DNA of 64,000 nt from Kutzneria kofuensis (GCF_014203355.1 NZ_JACHIR010000001.1:5272038-5336037), one strand, 5' to 3'. Positions 32,340-46,000 are shown, counted from the stretch's first letter. Translations and numbers: made by a program. Notes: a model not told the origin generated them from the sequence alone.

Positions 32340-35300
32340 GTGAGCGCGTCGTATGAGAAGGTCGTCGAGGCGCTGCGGAAGTCGCTGGAAGAGGTCGGCG
32401 AGCTGCGCAAGCGCAACCGCCGGCTGGCGGACGCGGCTCGCGAGCCGATCGCCATCGTCGGCATGGCGTGCCGGCTGCCCGGCGGCGTCACCGGTCCGGC
32501 CGACCTGTGGCGGCTGGTGGCCGAGGGCGGGGACGCGGTGTCGAGCTTCCCGACCGACCGCGGCTGGGACCTGGACCACCTGTTCGACCCGGATCCCGAC
32601 CACGCCGGCACCTCCTACGTCAGCCAGGGCGGCTTCCTGCACGACGCCGGACAGTTCGACGCCGGCTTCTTCGGCATCTCGCCGCGCGAGGCGCTGGCCA
32701 TGGACCCGCAGCAGCGGCAGCTGCTGGAGGCGTCCTGGGAGGCGTTCGAGCACGCGGCGATCGACCCGATCTCGTTGAAGGGCAAGGACGTCGGTGTGTT
32801 CATCGGCGCCGCCCCGCAGGGCTACGGCTCCGGCCCGATCGGCCCGGAGATGCAGAGCTTCGCCGGCACCGGCGTGGCCGGCAGCGTCATCTCGGGCCGG
32901 CTGTCGTACGTGTTCGGGTTCGAGGGCCCGGCGGTCACCATCGACACGGCGTGCTCATCCTCGCTGGTGGCGATGCACCTTGCGGCACAGGCACTTCGCG
33001 CCGGCGAGTGCTCGGTGGCGCTGGCCGGTGGGGCGATGGTCATGTCCAGCACCAACTCGTTCGTCGTGTTCTCACGGCAGCGAGGGCTGGCAGCCGACGG
33101 CCGCTGCAAGGCGTTCGCCGAGGGCGCTGACGGCATGGGCATGTCCGAGGGCGTTGCTCTGGTGCTGCTGGAGCGGCTGTCGGTGGCGCAGGAGCGCGGG
33201 CACCGGATCCTGGCGGTGCTGCGGGGTTCCGCGGTGAACCAGGACGGCGCCTCCAACGGTCTCACCGCGCCGAACGGACCGTCGCAGCAGCGGGTCATTC
33301 GCCAGGCACTGGCCAACGCCGGGCTCGAACCGTCCGAAGTGGACCTCGTCGAGGGGCACGGCACGGGGACGTCCCTGGGCGATCCGATCGAGGCCCAGGC
33401 GTTGCTGGCGACGTACGGGCAGGACCGCGAGCCGGGCAAGCCGTTGTGGCTGGGGTCGTTGAAGTCCAACATCGGCCATGCGCAGGCGGCGGCCGGTGCG
33501 GCGTCCGTGATCAAGGTGGTGGAGGCGCTGCGGCACGGCGTGCTGCCCTCCACCCTGCACGTCGACGCTCCGTCGACCGCGGTCGACTGGTCCGAGGGCG
33601 CGGTGGAGTTGCTGACCGAGTCGCGGCAGTGGCCGCGCAACGGTCATCCGCGTCGGGTCGGCGTGTCGTCGTTCGGCGTCAGCGGCACGAACGCGCATCT
33701 GATCATCGAGGAGGCGCCGCTCGACGAGCCGGCTGCCGAGATCGTGTTCGACGGTGTGGTTCCGCTGGTGGTGTCGGCCCGGAGCACGGCATCCCTGGCC
33801 GGACAAGCTGATCGGCTGGCCAAGCTGCTGGGTGAGGCCCCGCTGGCGAGCGTGGCCGGCGCGTTGGTGCGCGGCCGGGCGGCGCTGGACGACCGGGCCG
33901 TGGTGGTGGCCGGTTCGACCGAGGAAGCCCTGGCGGGCCTCACTGCGTTAGCCCGTGGCGAAGACGCCGTCGGTGTCGTGACCGGCCGCGCCGGCGCGCA
34001 CGGCAAGCTGGTGTGGGTGTTCCCGGGCCAGGGCACGCAGTGGGTCGGCATGGGCCGGGAACTCCTCGACTCCTCGGCCGTTTTCGCGCACCGGATCGCC
34101 GAGTGCGCGACGGCGCTGAAGCCGTGGACCGACTGGTCGCTGGAAGACGTGCTGCGCGGCAACACCGATCCCGCCCTGATGGAGCGGGTCGACGTGCTGC
34201 AGCCGGCCTGCTTCGCGGTGATGGTGGGTCTGGCGGCGGTGTGGTCGTCAGTCGGTGTGAAGCCCGACGCCGTGATCGGTCACTCGCAGGGCGAGATCGC
34301 TGCTGCCTGCGTGTCCGGCGCACTGTCCCTTGAGGACGCGGCGAAGGTGGTTGCCCTGCGCAGCCAGGCCATCGCCGCCAAGCTGTCCGGTCACGGCGGC
34401 ATGGCTTCCGTTGCGTTGAGCGAAGAAGACGCTCTGGCCCGGTTGCAGCCGTGGGCCGACCGGGTCGAGGTGGCGGCGGTCAACAGCCCGTCGTCGGTGG
34501 TGGTGGCCGGGGACGCCGAGGCGTTGGACGAGGCGCTGAAGTCGTTGGAGGGGCAGGATGTCCGAGTTCGCCGAGTGGCTGTCGACTACGCCTCGCACAC
34601 GAGGCACGTGGAAGACATACAAGGCGCCCTGGCCGAGGCATTGGCCGGAATTGACGGTCACGTACCGGTCATTCCGTTCTACTCCACCGTCACCGGCGAA
34701 TGGATCACCGACGCCGGCGTGGTGGGTGGTGAGTACTGGTATCGGAATCTTCGCAACCAGGTGCGGTTCGGGCCGGCCGTCGCCGCGCTGATCGAGCAGC
34801 GGCACGGCATCTTCCTGGAGGTCAGCGCCCACCCGGTGCTGGTGCAGCCGGTCAGTGAGCTGGACGGCGTGGTGGCGACCGGGTCGCTGCGCCGCGACGA
34901 CGGCGGCCAGCGCCGGCTGCTGACCTCGGTGGCCGAGCTGTTCGTCCGCGGCGTCGCGGTGAACTGGAACGCCGTGCTGCCGGCCGTCAGTGGGCACGTG
35001 GAGCTGCCGACTTACGCCTTCGACCACGAGCACTACTGGCTGCACTCCGTCGAATCGGTGACCGACGCGACGGCGCTGGGGCAGGCGACCACGGATCATC
35101 CGCTGCTGAGCGCGGCCGTGCGGATGCCGCAGTCCGACGGCGTGGTGTTCACCTCGCTGCTGTCGCTGCGCACGCACCCGTGGCTGGCCGACCACGCGAT
35201 CAACGGCGTGGTGCTGTTCCCCGGCACCGGCCTGGTCGAGCTGGCCGTCCGGGCCGGCGACGAGGTCGGCTGCCCGGTGCTGGACGAGCTCGTCACGCAG

Positions 35301-37730
35301 ACGCCGGTCGTCGTCCCCGAGCACGGCGGCGTCCGGATCCAGGTCGCCGTCGGCGGGCCGAACGAGAACGGCGCCCGCACGGTGGAGATCTACTCCCTGC
35401 GTGAGGACGGCGGCGATGTGTGGACGCGGCACGCCACCGGTGTGCTGTCCGCCGGCCCGACCGTGGCGCCGGGCTTCGACTTCACGGCGTGGCCGCCGGC
35501 CGGCGCCGAGCCGGTCGAGGTCGGCGACTTCTACGAGGGCCTGACCGAGCGCGGATACGCCTACGGCCCGGCGTTCCAGGGTGTGCGGTCGGTGTGGCAG
35601 CGCGGCGAGGAGGTCTTCGCCGAGGTTGCGCTGCCTGACGAGCACGTCGAGGATGCCGCCGCCTACGGCCTGCACCCCGCGCTGCTGGACGCCGCCCTGC
35701 AGACCGGGACCGTTGCCGCCGCGGCGGCGGCCGCCCGGGGCGAGGCGACCGGCCGGTCGGTGATGCCGTTCGCGTGGAACGGCCTTGCGCTGCACGCCGT
35801 CGGCGCCTCCGCCCTGCGGGTCCGGGTCGTGTCGGGCCCGGAGTCGATGGTCGTCGAGGCCGCCGACCAGACCGGCGGCCCGGTGCTGACGATGGATTCC
35901 CTTGTCCTGCGCGAAGTTGCCACGCAGCAGGCCAACACCAGCTCGCTCTACCACGTGGACTGGACGGAACTCCCTTACACCGCAGAGCCTTCGCCGACGT
36001 GGGTGCCGGTGACCTCCGCCGACGACGTGGCGGATCTGCCCGCGGCGGTCGAGGCGGCGGTGTTGGTGGCGATCGGCGACGGCGACGCGCTGGGTGTGAC
36101 GTCACGGGTGCTGGCGGTCGTGCAGGCCTGGCTGGCGGCCGAGCTCGACGAGTCGCAGCTGGTGATCGCCACCCGCGGCGCGATGCCCGCCGGCGACGGC
36201 GCGGTGACCGACCCGGCGGCGTCGGCCGTGTGGGGCCTGGTGCGCGCCGCGCAGACGGAGAACCCGGACCGGATCGTCCTGCTGGACCTCGAACCCGACG
36301 GCGACATCGAGCCGATCCTCGGCGCGGTGCTGGCCAGCGGTGAGCCGCAGGTCGCCGTGCGCGGGACGACGCTGTCCGTGCCGCGCCTCGCCCGTGCTAC
36401 CCAGACCACCGACTCGGTGGCGTTCGGTCCGGACTCCACGGTGCTGGTCTCCGGCGGCGGCACGCTCGGCGCACTCGCGGCCCGGCACCTGGTGACGCGG
36501 CACGGCGTGCGACGCCTGGTGCTGGCCAGCCGTCGCGGATCCGCCGCCGAGGGTGTCGCGGAACTGGTTGCGGAGCTCAAGGAACACGGCGCCGAGGCGA
36601 CGGTTGTCACCTGCGACGCGTCCGACCGCGGCCAGGTCAAGGCCGTGCTGACCGAGCACCGCCCGACCGCCGTCGTGCACACGGCGGGCGTGTTCGACGC
36701 CGGCGTGGTCGGGGCGCTGACCCCGGCGAAGCTGGCCAAGGTGTTCGCGCCCAAGGTCGATGCGGCCCGGCACCTGGACGAGTTGACCCGGGACATGGAC
36801 CTCGACGCGTTCGTCATGTACTCCTCCGCGTCGTCGATCTTCATGGGCGCGGGCAGCGGCGGCTACGCGGCCGCGAACGCGTTCCTGGACGGCCTGATGG
36901 CCCACCGCCGGTCGCTCGGCCTGCCCGGCCAGTCGCTGGCCTGGGGCCCGTGGCAGCAGGTCACCGGCATGGCCGACACGATCGACGACGTCACGCTGAG
37001 CCGGATGAGCCGGCGCGAGGGGCGCGGCGGCGTGCGGGCGCTCGGCTCCGAGGACGGCATGGAGCTGTTCGACGCCGCCCTGGCGTCCGGGCACTCCCTG
37101 CTGGTGCCGGTGAAGCTGGACCTGAAGGAGGTCCGCGCCGACGCCACGGGCGGCGGCGTGCCGCACCTGCTGCGCGGCCTGGTCCGCGTGACCAAGCAGG
37201 CGGCACGGGCGACGTCCGGCGGCGACAGCGGGCTGGCCGAGCGGCTCGCCGGCATGACGCCGGCGGACCAGGAGGCGACGCTGCTGGAGCTGGTGCGCAG
37301 CCAGGTCGCGGTCGTGCTGGGGCACTCCGGCGCGGCGGCCGTGCGGCCGGACATGGCGTTCAAGGACGCCGGCTTCGACTCGCTGACCTCGGTGGAACTG
37401 CGCAACCGGCTGCGCGAGGCGACGGGGCTGAAGCTGCCGGCCACGCTGGTCTTCGACCACCCGAACCCGCAGGTCCTCGCCCGTCACCTGCGTGACGAAC
37501 TGGGCGTCGGCGAGACGTCCCCGGTCGACTCCGTGCTGGCCGGCCTGGCCGGGCTGGAGTCGGCGATCGGGTCCGCGGCGGACGACGAGGCCGCCCGCGA
37601 GCGGATCACCCGCCGGCTGCGGGAGCTGCTCAAGGCGGCCGAGACGACCGCCGAGCCGGCGGCGTCCGACGACGAGCTGGACGCCGCCAGCGACGAGGAG
37701 CTGTTCGCCCTCGTGGACCGCTTCGCCTGA
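32340..37730 (+). CDS. rifC: RifC: ansamycin PKS, module 7 (KS-AT-DH-KR-ACP)
   Basis: Encodes 1796 residues from the GTG at 32340, with a G-rich ribosome binding site about 9 bp upstream. The N-terminal docking helix ([20 protein letters not shown]) matches that of RifB. KS Cys205 in DTACSSS; AT GHSQGE (Ser649) and YASH from 750, methylmalonyl. DH His952 with [17 protein letters not shown] and HPALLDAAL are all present, though rifamycin keeps a hydroxyl here. KR: loop GGGTLG, FDA in place of LDD (A-type-like), Tyr1509. ACP Ser1681. The C-terminus ([20 protein letters not shown], then [11 protein letters not shown]) is of a different docking class from the RifA and RifB tails. Codon 537 (33948-33950) is the rare leucine codon TTA. 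Confidence 0.96.
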   Translation: MSASYEKVVEALRKSLEEVGELRKRNRRLADAAREPIAIVGMACRLPGGVTGPADLWRLVAEGGDAVSSFPTDRGWDLDHLFDPDPDHAGTSYVSQGGFLHDAGQFDAGFFGISPREALAMDPQQRQLLEASWEAFEHAAIDPISLKGKDVGVFIGAAPQGYGSGPIGPEMQSFAGTGVAGSVISGRLSYVFGFEGPAVTIDTACSSSLVAMHLAAQALRAGECSVALAGGAMVMSSTNSFVVFSRQRGLAADGRCKAFAEGADGMGMSEGVALVLLERLSVAQERGHRILAVLRGSAVNQDGASNGLTAPNGPSQQRVIRQALANAGLEPSEVDLVEGHGTGTSLGDPIEAQALLATYGQDREPGKPLWLGSLKSNIGHAQAAAGAASVIKVVEALRHGVLPSTLHVDAPSTAVDWSEGAVELLTESRQWPRNGHPRRVGVSSFGVSGTNAHLIIEEAPLDEPAAEIVFDGVVPLVVSARSTASLAGQADRLAKLLGEAPLASVAGALVRGRAALDDRAVVVAGSTEEALAGLTALARGEDAVGVVTGRAGAHGKLVWVFPGQGTQWVGMGRELLDSSAVFAHRIAECATALKPWTDWSLEDVLRGNTDPALMERVDVLQPACFAVMVGLAAVWSSVGVKPDAVIGHSQGEIAAACVSGALSLEDAAKVVALRSQAIAAKLSGHGGMASVALSEEDALARLQPWADRVEVAAVNSPSSVVVAGDAEALDEALKSLEGQDVRVRRVAVDYASHTRHVEDIQGALAEALAGIDGHVPVIPFYSTVTGEWITDAGVVGGEYWYRNLRNQVRFGPAVAALIEQRHGIFLEVSAHPVLVQPVSELDGVVATGSLRRDDGGQRRLLTSVAELFVRGVAVNWNAVLPAVSGHVELPTYAFDHEHYWLHSVESVTDATALGQATTDHPLLSAAVRMPQSDGVVFTSLLSLRTHPWLADHAINGVVLFPGTGLVELAVRAGDEVGCPVLDELVTQTPVVVPEHGGVRIQVAVGGPNENGARTVEIYSLREDGGDVWTRHATGVLSAGPTVAPGFDFTAWPPAGAEPVEVGDFYEGLTERGYAYGPAFQGVRSVWQRGEEVFAEVALPDEHVEDAAAYGLHPALLDAALQTGTVAAAAAAARGEATGRSVMPFAWNGLALHAVGASALRVRVVSGPESMVVEAADQTGGPVLTMDSLVLREVATQQANTSSLYHVDWTELPYTAEPSPTWVPVTSADDVADLPAAVEAAVLVAIGDGDALGVTSRVLAVVQAWLAAELDESQLVIATRGAMPAGDGAVTDPAASAVWGLVRAAQTENPDRIVLLDLEPDGDIEPILGAVLASGEPQVAVRGTTLSVPRLARATQTTDSVAFGPDSTVLVSGGGTLGALAARHLVTRHGVRRLVLASRRGSAAEGVAELVAELKEHGAEATVVTCDASDRGQVKAVLTEHRPTAVVHTAGVFDAGVVGALTPAKLAKVFAPKVDAARHLDELTRDMDLDAFVMYSSASSIFMGAGSGGYAAANAFLDGLMAHRRSLGLPGQSLAWGPWQQVTGMADTIDDVTLSRMSRREGRGGVRALGSEDGMELFDAALASGHSLLVPVKLDLKEVRADATGGGVPHLLRGLVRVTKQAARATSGGDSGLAERLAGMTPADQEATLLELVRSQVAVVLGHSGAAAVRPDMAFKDAGFDSLTSVELRNRLREATGLKLPATLVFDHPNPQVLARHLRDELGVGETSPVDSVLAGLAGLESAIGSAADDEAARERITRRLRELLKAAETTAEPAASDDELDAASDEELFALVDRFA

Positions 37731-37773
37731 CCACCCATCGACGTGACGCACACATTTCCGGGAGCTGAGTTCA

Positions 37774-40700
37774 GTGGCTGACGAGGGGCAACTCCGCGAT
37801 TACCTCAAGCGGGCCATCGCCGACGCGCGCGATGCCCGCAAGCGGCTGCGCGAGGTCGAGGACCAGGCCCGGGAGCCGATCGCCATCGTCGGCATGGCCT
37901 GCCGGTACCCCGGCGGGATCTCCTCGCCGGAGGACCTGTGGCGGGTCGTCGCGGACGGGATCGACACGGTGGCGGGCTTTCCCTCCGATCGCGGCTGGGA
38001 CCTGGACGCCCTGTTCGACCCGGACCCCGACCGGCCGGGCACGTCCACCACCAGCCAGGGCGGCTTCCTGCACGACGCCGGGCTGTTCGACGCCGGCTTC
38101 TTCGGGATCTCGCCGCGTGAGGCGCTGGCGATGGATCCGCAGCAGCGGTTGCTGCTGGAGACGTCGTGGGAGGCGTTGGAGCGGGCCGGCATCAACCCGT
38201 TGGCGTGGAAGGGGCGGGACGTCGGTGTCTTCACCGGCCTGTCCAGCCAGGGCTACGGCGTCGGCTCCGGGCCGGTCGCGCCGGAGCTGGAGGGCTTCGC
38301 CGGCACCGGCGCGGCCCCGTGCATCGCCTCCGGCCGCGTGTCGTACGTGTTCGGGTTCGAGGGCCCGGCGGTGACGGTGGACACCGGCTGCTCGTCGTCG
38401 CTGGTGGCGATGCACATGGCGGCTTTGGCGCTGCGGCAGGGCGACTGCTCGGTGGCGCTGGCCGGCGGCGCGATGGTGATGGCCAAGCCCGGCTCGTTCC
38501 TGTCGTTCTCCCGGCAGCGGGCGCTGGCCGCCGACGGCCGGTGCAAGGCGTACGCCGACAGCGCGGACGGCATGGGCCTCGCCGAGGGCGTCGGCGTGAT
38601 CGTGCTGGAGCGGCTGTCGGTGGCGCAGGAGCGCGGGCACCGGATTTTGGCTGTGCTGCGGGGAACCGCCCTGAACCAGGATGGCGCGTCGAACGGCCTG
38701 ACCGCGCCGAACGGTCCGTCGCAGCAGCGGGTCATCCGCGAGGCGCTGGCCAATGCCGGACTCGTTCCGTCCGATGTGGACATCGTCGAGGGGCACGGCA
38801 CCGGCACGGTGCTGGGCGATCCCATCGAGGCGCAGGCGCTGCTCGCCACCTACGGCCAGGGCCGCGAGCCCGGCAAGCCGCTGTGGCTGGGCTCCGTGAA
38901 GTCGAACATCGGCCACACGCAGGCGGCCGCCGGCGTGGCCGGCGTGATCAAGATGGTGGAGGCGCTGCGCCGCGGCGTGCTGCCGCCGACCCTGCACGCG
39001 GAAACGCCCAGCAGCCAGGTGGACTGGACGGCGGGCGCGGTGGAGTTGCTGACCGAGGCGCGCGAGTGGCCGCGGGGCGACCGTCCGCGCCGCGCGGGCG
39101 TGTCCTCGTTCGGCATCAGCGGCACCAACGCCCACCTGATCATCGAGGAGGCTCCGGCCGAGGAGCCGGTTGCCGGCGTCGCTTTCGACGGGGTGTTGCC
39201 GCTCGTGCTGTCGGCGCGGAGCCTCGGTTCCCTGGCCGGGCAGGCGGATCGGGTGGCGGCGCTGCTGGAGCGGGCCCCGTTGGTGGGTATTGCCAACGCG
39301 TTGGCGGACCGGGCGCTGCTGACCGACCGGGCCGTGGTGGTGGCCGGGTCGACCGAGGAAGCCTTGGCCGGCCTGGGTGCGTTGGCGCGCGGCGAGAATG
39401 CTCCCGCGCTGGTGACCGGCAGCGTCGGTGACGCCGGCAAGCTGGTGTGGGTGTTCCCGGGCCAGGGGTCGCAGTGGGTCGGCATGGGCCGGGAACTGCT
39501 GGAGTCCTCGCCGGTGTTCGCCGAGCGGATCGCCGAGTGCGCGGCCGCGTTGAAGCCGTGGATCGACTGGTCGCTGGTGGACGTGCTGCGCGGCGAGAAT
39601 CCCGGGCTTCTGGAGCGGGTCGACGTCGTGCAGCCGGCCAGCTTCGCCGTGATGGTCGGCCTGGCGGCGGTGTGGTCGTCGGTCGGCGTTGTCCCCGACG
39701 CCGTTGTTGGTCACTCGCAGGGCGAAATCGCCGCGGCCTGTGTTTCCGGGGCGCTGTCGTTGGAAGACGCGGCACGGGTGGTCGCGTTGCGCAGCCAGGC
39801 CATTGCCGCGAAGCTGGCCGGTCGCGGCGGCATGGCTTCCGTTGCGTTGTCGGAAGACGACGCGCTGATCCGGCTGGCCCCGTGGGCGGACCGGGTCGAG
39901 GTTGCGGCCGTCAACAGCCCCTCCTCGGTGGTCGTCGCCGGTGATGCCGAGGCGTTGGACGAGGCGCTGAAGTCGTTGGAAGAGCAGGGTGTTCGGGTTC
40001 GGCGGGTCGCGGTGGACTACGCCTCGCACACCCGGCACGTCGAGGACATCGAGGAGACGCTGGCCGAGGCGCTGGCGGGGATCACCGCGCAGGCCCCGCT
40101 GGTGCCGTTCCACTCGACGGTGACGGGCGAGTGGATCCGGGACGCAGGTGTCGTCGGCGCCGACTACTGGTACCGGAACCTGCGCAACCAGGTCGGTTTC
40201 GGCCCGGCGGTGGCCCGGCTGGTCGAGCAGGGCTTCACGGCGTTCGTTGAGGTCAGTGCACATCCGGTGCTGGTGCAGCCGGTCAACGAGATCGTGGACG
40301 ACGCCGATGTCGTGGTCACGGGGACGCTGCGCCGGGACGACGGCGGCCGGCGCCGGCTGCTGACGTCGATGGCCGAGCTGTTCGTCCGCGGCGTGGCCGT
40401 GGACTGGAACAGCGTTTTACCGAAGGTTGCCGGGCACGTCGAGCTGCCGACCTACGCCTTCGACCACCAGCACTACTGGTTGCACGCCGAGGAAGCCGCC
40501 ACCGACGCGGAGTCGCTCGGCCAGACGGCGACGGACCACCCGCTCCTGGGCGCGATGGTTCAGCTGCCCCAGTCCGAGGGCTGCGTCTTCACCTCGCGCC
40601 TGTCGCCGAAGACGCAGCCGTGGCTGACTGACCACGCCGTTCTCCCCAGCAGCGCGCTGGTGGAACTCGCCGTGCGCGCCGGTGACGAGGTCGGCTGCCC

Positions 40701-42975
40701 GGTGCTGGACGAACTCGTCACGGAGTCGCCGCTGGTCGTGCCGACGCAGGGCGTGCGGGTCCAGGTGGCGCTGAGCGGTCCCGGCGACCACGGCCTGCGC
40801 ACGGTCGAGGTCTACTCCCGGCCCGACGACGCGGACGTGTGGACCCGGCACGCCACCGGCGTCCTGTCCGACGCCTCGGTCCCGGCACCGGACTTCGACT
40901 TCACGGCTTGGCCGCCGGCCGGCGCGGAGCAGGTCGGGGAGGCGATGTGGCAGCGCGGCGAGGAGACCTTCGCCGAGATCACGCTGCCCGAGGAGCTGCA
41001 GAAGGACGCCGCCGGCTTCGGCATCCACCCGGCGCTGCTGGACGCCGCCCTGTTGAGCGACGAGCCTCGGCTGCCGCTCGACTGGACCGGCGTCACGCTG
41101 CACGCTACCGGCGCTTCGGCGCTGCGGGTGCGGCTGGCGCCGGCCGGTGACGACGCCGTGTCGCTGGCGGCGGCCGACGGCATCGGCGGCCTGGTGCTGA
41201 CCGCCGATTCGGTGGCGTTCCGGACGGTCTCCGTCGAGCAGCACGCCACCACCCGCGACTCGCTGTTCCGGGTGGAGTGGACCGAACTTCCCACGCCGGC
41301 AACGCAATCCGCCGACCCGGTCGAGATCCTGGAAGTGACCGGCGGCGACGATGCCCTCGCCGCTGCCTCGCACGTGTTGGCGGCGGTGCAGGCTTGGCTG
41401 GCCGGCTCGGACGAATCGCGGCTGGTGGTCGCGACCCGCAACGCCGTGCCCATCAACGGCGCGGTGACCGACCCGGCTGCGGGGGCGGTGTGGGGCCTGG
41501 TGCGGTCCGCCCAGGCGGAGAACCCGGACCGGATCGTGCTGCTGGATCTTGACGGTGACATCGACAAGGTCCTGGGCGCGGTCTTGGCCACCGGCGAGCC
41601 GCAGGTTGCCGTGCGCGGCAACGCCTTCTACGTCCCGCGTCTCGCCCGTGCCGACGAGCAGGTGCCGGAGGCACCGGCCGTGTTCCGTCCCGACGGTACG
41701 GTCCTGATCTCCGGCGCCGGTGTGCTCGGCGCGGTGCTCGCCCGGCATCTAGTCACCAGGCACGGCGTCCGCCGCCTCGTGCTGGCCAGCCGTAAGGGGC
41801 CGGCCGCCGACGGTGTGACGGACCTGATCGCCGAGCTCGAAAACGCCGAAGTCACGGCCGTCGCCTGCGATCTCGCCGACCGTGGCCAGGTGGCGGCACT
41901 GCTGGCCGAACACCGTCCGACCGCGATCGTGCACACGGCCGGCGTCCTGGACGACGGCGTGATCGGGGCCCTGACTCCGGAGCGGCTGGCCAGGGTCTTC
42001 GCCCCCAAGGTCGACGCGGTGCCGATCCTGGACGAGCTGACCCGGGACATGGACCTTGACGCCTTCGTGGTGTTCTCCTCCGGTTCCGGCGTGTTCGGCT
42101 CGCCCGGCCAGGGCAACTACGCGGCGGCCAACGCCTTCCTGGACGCGGCCATGGCCAACCGCCGGGCCGCCGGCCTCCCCGGTCTCTCGCTGGCCTGGGG
42201 CCTGTGGGAGCAGGCCACCGGCATGACCGCGCACCTCGGCGGCGCCGACCAGGCCCGCATGAGCCGCGGCGGCGTGCGACCGATGACCGCCGCCGAAGGC
42301 ATGGATCTGTTCGATGCCTCGCTGATGTCCGACCAGGCCCTGCTGGTGCCGGTGAAGATGGACCTGCGCGAGGCACGGGGCGGCACCGTGCCGCACCTGC
42401 TCCGCGGCTTGGTCCGGCCGGGACGGCAGCAGGCGCGGACGGCGTCCACAAGCGACAGTGGCCTGGCCAAGCGGCTCGCCGGGCTCGCCCCGGCCGAGCA
42501 GGACGAGCTGCTGCTCGACCTGGTCCGCAACCAGGTCGCGGTCGTGCTCGGGCACGCCGGCGCGAATGCCGTCCGCCCGGACGGCGCGTTCAAGGACGCC
42601 GGCTTCGACTCGCTGACGTCCGTCGAACTCCGCAACCGGCTGCGCGAGGCGACCGGTCTGAAGCTGCCGGCCACGCTGGCCTTCGACTACCCGACCCCGG
42701 TGGTGCTCGCCCGCCACCTGCGGGCCGAACTCGGGGCGGGCGGGGATGCGTTGTCCCAGGTCAACACCCGGATCGAGGAGATCGAGTCGCTGATCGGCGG
42801 CCTGGCCCTCGACGAGTCCACGAGATCCGCCATGACGCTCCGGCTGCAGGGCCTGGTGGCCAAGTGCAACGGGGTCCGCGAGCCGGCCGGCGGCGTCGCG
42901 GTGGCGGAGCAGCTCGAAGCCGCGTCCGCCGACGAGGTCCTCGACTTCATCGACGCGGAACTCGGGCTGACCTGA
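37774..42975 (+). CDS. rifD: RifD: ansamycin PKS, module 8 (KS-AT-DH(deleted)-KR-ACP)
   Basis: Encodes 1733 residues from the GTG at 37774. The N-terminal docking helix is of the [11 protein letters not shown] type. KS Cys206 lies in DTGCSSS. AT GHSQGE (Ser648), YASH from 749: methylmalonyl. The DH has lost two blocks. After His954 the motif reads HAVLPSS, so about five residues containing the conserved Gly are gone, and the stretch carrying YGPxFQG is absent ([15 protein letters not shown]). It cannot be a working dehydratase, in line with the hydroxyl that rifamycin keeps at this position. KR: SGAGVLG, LDD (B-type), Tyr1449. ACP Ser1613. The tail ([14 protein letters not shown], then [11 protein letters not shown]) resembles that of RifC. 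Codon 882 (40417-40419) is TTA. Confidence 0.96.
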   Translation: MADEGQLRDYLKRAIADARDARKRLREVEDQAREPIAIVGMACRYPGGISSPEDLWRVVADGIDTVAGFPSDRGWDLDALFDPDPDRPGTSTTSQGGFLHDAGLFDAGFFGISPREALAMDPQQRLLLETSWEALERAGINPLAWKGRDVGVFTGLSSQGYGVGSGPVAPELEGFAGTGAAPCIASGRVSYVFGFEGPAVTVDTGCSSSLVAMHMAALALRQGDCSVALAGGAMVMAKPGSFLSFSRQRALAADGRCKAYADSADGMGLAEGVGVIVLERLSVAQERGHRILAVLRGTALNQDGASNGLTAPNGPSQQRVIREALANAGLVPSDVDIVEGHGTGTVLGDPIEAQALLATYGQGREPGKPLWLGSVKSNIGHTQAAAGVAGVIKMVEALRRGVLPPTLHAETPSSQVDWTAGAVELLTEAREWPRGDRPRRAGVSSFGISGTNAHLIIEEAPAEEPVAGVAFDGVLPLVLSARSLGSLAGQADRVAALLERAPLVGIANALADRALLTDRAVVVAGSTEEALAGLGALARGENAPALVTGSVGDAGKLVWVFPGQGSQWVGMGRELLESSPVFAERIAECAAALKPWIDWSLVDVLRGENPGLLERVDVVQPASFAVMVGLAAVWSSVGVVPDAVVGHSQGEIAAACVSGALSLEDAARVVALRSQAIAAKLAGRGGMASVALSEDDALIRLAPWADRVEVAAVNSPSSVVVAGDAEALDEALKSLEEQGVRVRRVAVDYASHTRHVEDIEETLAEALAGITAQAPLVPFHSTVTGEWIRDAGVVGADYWYRNLRNQVGFGPAVARLVEQGFTAFVEVSAHPVLVQPVNEIVDDADVVVTGTLRRDDGGRRRLLTSMAELFVRGVAVDWNSVLPKVAGHVELPTYAFDHQHYWLHAEEAATDAESLGQTATDHPLLGAMVQLPQSEGCVFTSRLSPKTQPWLTDHAVLPSSALVELAVRAGDEVGCPVLDELVTESPLVVPTQGVRVQVALSGPGDHGLRTVEVYSRPDDADVWTRHATGVLSDASVPAPDFDFTAWPPAGAEQVGEAMWQRGEETFAEITLPEELQKDAAGFGIHPALLDAALLSDEPRLPLDWTGVTLHATGASALRVRLAPAGDDAVSLAAADGIGGLVLTADSVAFRTVSVEQHATTRDSLFRVEWTELPTPATQSADPVEILEVTGGDDALAAASHVLAAVQAWLAGSDESRLVVATRNAVPINGAVTDPAAGAVWGLVRSAQAENPDRIVLLDLDGDIDKVLGAVLATGEPQVAVRGNAFYVPRLARADEQVPEAPAVFRPDGTVLISGAGVLGAVLARHLVTRHGVRRLVLASRKGPAADGVTDLIAELENAEVTAVACDLADRGQVAALLAEHRPTAIVHTAGVLDDGVIGALTPERLARVFAPKVDAVPILDELTRDMDLDAFVVFSSGSGVFGSPGQGNYAAANAFLDAAMANRRAAGLPGLSLAWGLWEQATGMTAHLGGADQARMSRGGVRPMTAAEGMDLFDASLMSDQALLVPVKMDLREARGGTVPHLLRGLVRPGRQQARTASTSDSGLAKRLAGLAPAEQDELLLDLVRNQVAVVLGHAGANAVRPDGAFKDAGFDSLTSVELRNRLREATGLKLPATLAFDYPTPVVLARHLRAELGAGGDALSQVNTRIEEIESLIGGLALDESTRSAMTLRLQGLVAKCNGVREPAGGVAVAEQLEAASADEVLDFIDAELGLT

Positions 42976-43025
42976 TCCCGGTTCGAGGCCCCGCCCCATC
43001 AACACCTTCGTGAGGACAGACGACA

Positions 43026-46000
43026 ATGGCCACGGACGAGAAACTCCTCCAGTACCTCAAGCGTGTCACGGCCGAGCTGCACACTCTCAAGCAGCAGGGC
43101 TCGCGGCACGCCGACGAGCCGCTCGCCATCGTGGGCATGGCGTGCCGGTTCCCTGGCGGCGTGGCCTCGCCCGAGGACTTCTGGCGGCTGGTGTCCGGCG
43201 GGGCCGACGCGCTGTCCGACTTCCCGACCGACCGGGGCTGGAACCTGGACGGCCTGTTCGACCCGGATCCCGATCGTCCCGGCACCTCCTACGCCAGCCA
43301 GGGCGGGTTCATCGAGGGCGCTGGGGGTTTCGACGCCGGCTTCTTCGGGATCTCGCCGCGTGAGGCGCTGGTCATGGACCCGCAGCACCGGTTGCTGCTG
43401 GAGACGTCGTGGGAGGCGCTGGAGGACGCCGGTGTCGACGTGACGTCGCTCAAGGGCACCGATGTCGGCGTGTTCTCCGGCGTCTTCACCCAGGGCTACG
43501 GGGCCGGTTCGATCACGCCGGAGCTGGAGGGGTACGCCGGCACGGGGTCGGCTTCCAGCGTGGCCTCCGGCCGTGTGTCCTACACCTTCGGCTTCGAGGG
43601 CCCGGCGGTCACGATCGACACCGCCTGCTCGTCCTCGCTGGTGGCGATTCACCTTGCCGCGCAAGCACTGCGGCTGGGGGAGTGCTCGATGGCGCTGGCC
43701 GGCGGCGCGACCGTGATGCCGACGCCCGGCACCTTCGTGGCGTTCTCCCGCCAGCGCGTGATGGCCACCGACGGGCGGAGCAAGGCGTTCGCCGCCGCCG
43801 CGGACGGCACCGGCTGGTCCGAGGGCGTCGGCGTGCTGGTGCTGGAGCGGCTGTCGGTGGCGAAGGAGCGTGGGCACCGGATCCTGGCGGTGATCCGTGG
43901 CAGCGCGGTGAACCAGGACGGCGCCTCGAACGGCCTGACCGCGCCGAATGGTCCGTCGCAGCAACGGGTCATCCGCAAGGCGCTGGCCGGCGCCGGCCTC
44001 GTTGCGTCCGATGTGGACGCTGTGGAGGCGCACGGCACGGGTACCGCCCTCGGTGACCCGATCGAGGCACAGGCGCTGATCGCCACCTACGGCCAGAACC
44101 GGTCGACGCCGTTGTGGCTGGGATCGGTGAAGTCCAACATCGGCCACACGCAGGCGGCCGCCGGTGTCGCCGGTGTGATCAAGATGGTGCAGGCGCTCCG
44201 GCACGGCGTACTGCCGCCCACGCTGCACGTGGACGAGCCGACGCCGCAGGTCGACTGGTCGGCCGGTGCGGTGGAGCTGCTGACCGAGGCCCGCGACTGG
44301 CCGCGCACCGAGAATCCGCGCCGCGCCGGCGTTTCCGCCTTCGGAATCAGTGGCACCAACGCGCACGTCATCCTCGAAGAGGCTCCTCTAGACGAAGAAA
44401 CCCCGGCCACGTCCGGGACTCCCACGGGCGCGGTGCCGCTCGTCCTGTCGGCGAGCAGCTCGGCTTCCCTTGCCGCCCAAGCGGATCGGCTGGCGTCGTT
44501 CCTCGACGACACTGAGCTGCCGCTGGGGCGCGTGGCCGGGGCGCTGCTGTCCGAGCGGGCGCTGCTGAACCACCGCGCGGTGGTGGCCGCCGGTTCGACC
44601 GGGGAGGCGCTGGCCGCGCTGCGTGCGCTGGCCAACGGCGAGGCAGCTCCCGGCGTGGTGACGGGGTCGGGTGTGGACGGCAAGGTCGTGCTGGTGTTCC
44701 CGGGCCAGGGTTCGCAGCGGGTGGGCGCGGGCCGTGAGCTCTACGAGCGGTATCCGGTGTTCGCGCAGGTCTTCGACGAGGCGTGCGAACACCTGGACGC
44801 GGCGCTGACCGGCTGGACCGACCACCCGGTGAAGGACGTGGTGCTGGGTCGCCTGCCGCGCAGCGCCGACCTGTTGAACCAGACGGTGTTCACCCAGGCC
44901 GGGCTGTTCGCGGTGGAGAGCGCGCTGTACCGGCTCGTCGAGTCGTGGGGCGTGCGGGCCGACGCGGTGATCGGCCACTCGATCGGCGAGATCACCGCCG
45001 CCTACGCCGCCGGTGTGCTGTCGCTGGCTGATGCGGCACGGATCGTCGCCGCGCGGGGCCGGATGATGCAGGCCCTGTCGCCGCACGGGGCGATGGTCGC
45101 CGTGGCCGCGAGCGAAGCCGAGGTGGCCGACCTGCTGGGCGACGGCGTGGAGCTCGCGGCGATCAACGGCCCGACCTCGGTGGTGCTGTCCGGCGACAAC
45201 AACGCCGTGCTCGCGGCGGCCGACCGGCTGCGCGAGCGTGGCCACAAGACGAAGCAACTCGTTGTCTCGCACGCGTTCCACTCGCACCAGATGGAGCCGA
45301 TGCTGGCCGACTTCGCCGCCGCGATCGCCGACGTGGCGTGGCAGCCGGCGGTGATCCCGGTGATCTCCAACGTCACCGGCCGGCTGGCTGAGCCCGATGA
45401 GCTCGCCGACCCGCGGTACTGGGCCGAGCACGTGCGCCGGCCGGTCCGGTTCGCCGACGGCATCGCGGCCGCGGCGGAGTACGGCGCCGACCTGTTCGTG
45501 GAACTGGGTCCGGGCGCGGCCCTGACCGCGATGGTCACCGAGACCGCCGCCGAGGCGATCTGCGTGCCGGCGCTGCGCGACGGCCGCCCGGAGGACCAGA
45601 CCCTGCTGGCCTCGGTGGCGGAGCTGTTCGTGCGCGGCGTGACCGTGGACTGGAGCAGCCTGCTGCCCGAGGCCACCGGGCACGTCGACCTGCCGACCTA
45701 CGCCTTCGACCGGCAGAACTACTGGCTGCCGCCCGGCGAGGCGGCGACCGACGCCGCGTCCCTGGGGCAGTCGGCGGTCGACCACCCGCTGCTGGGCGCG
45801 CTGGTGCGGCTGCCGCAGTCCGACGGCGTCGTGTTCACGTCCCGGCTGTCGCTGCGGACGCACCCGTGGCTGGCCGACCACGTCATCGGCGGCGTGGTGC
45901 TGGTCGCCGGCACCGGGCTGGTCGAGCTGGCCGTCCGGGCCGGCGACGAGGTCGGCTGCTCGGTGCTCGAGGAACTCGTCATCGAGCAGCCGATGGTCGT

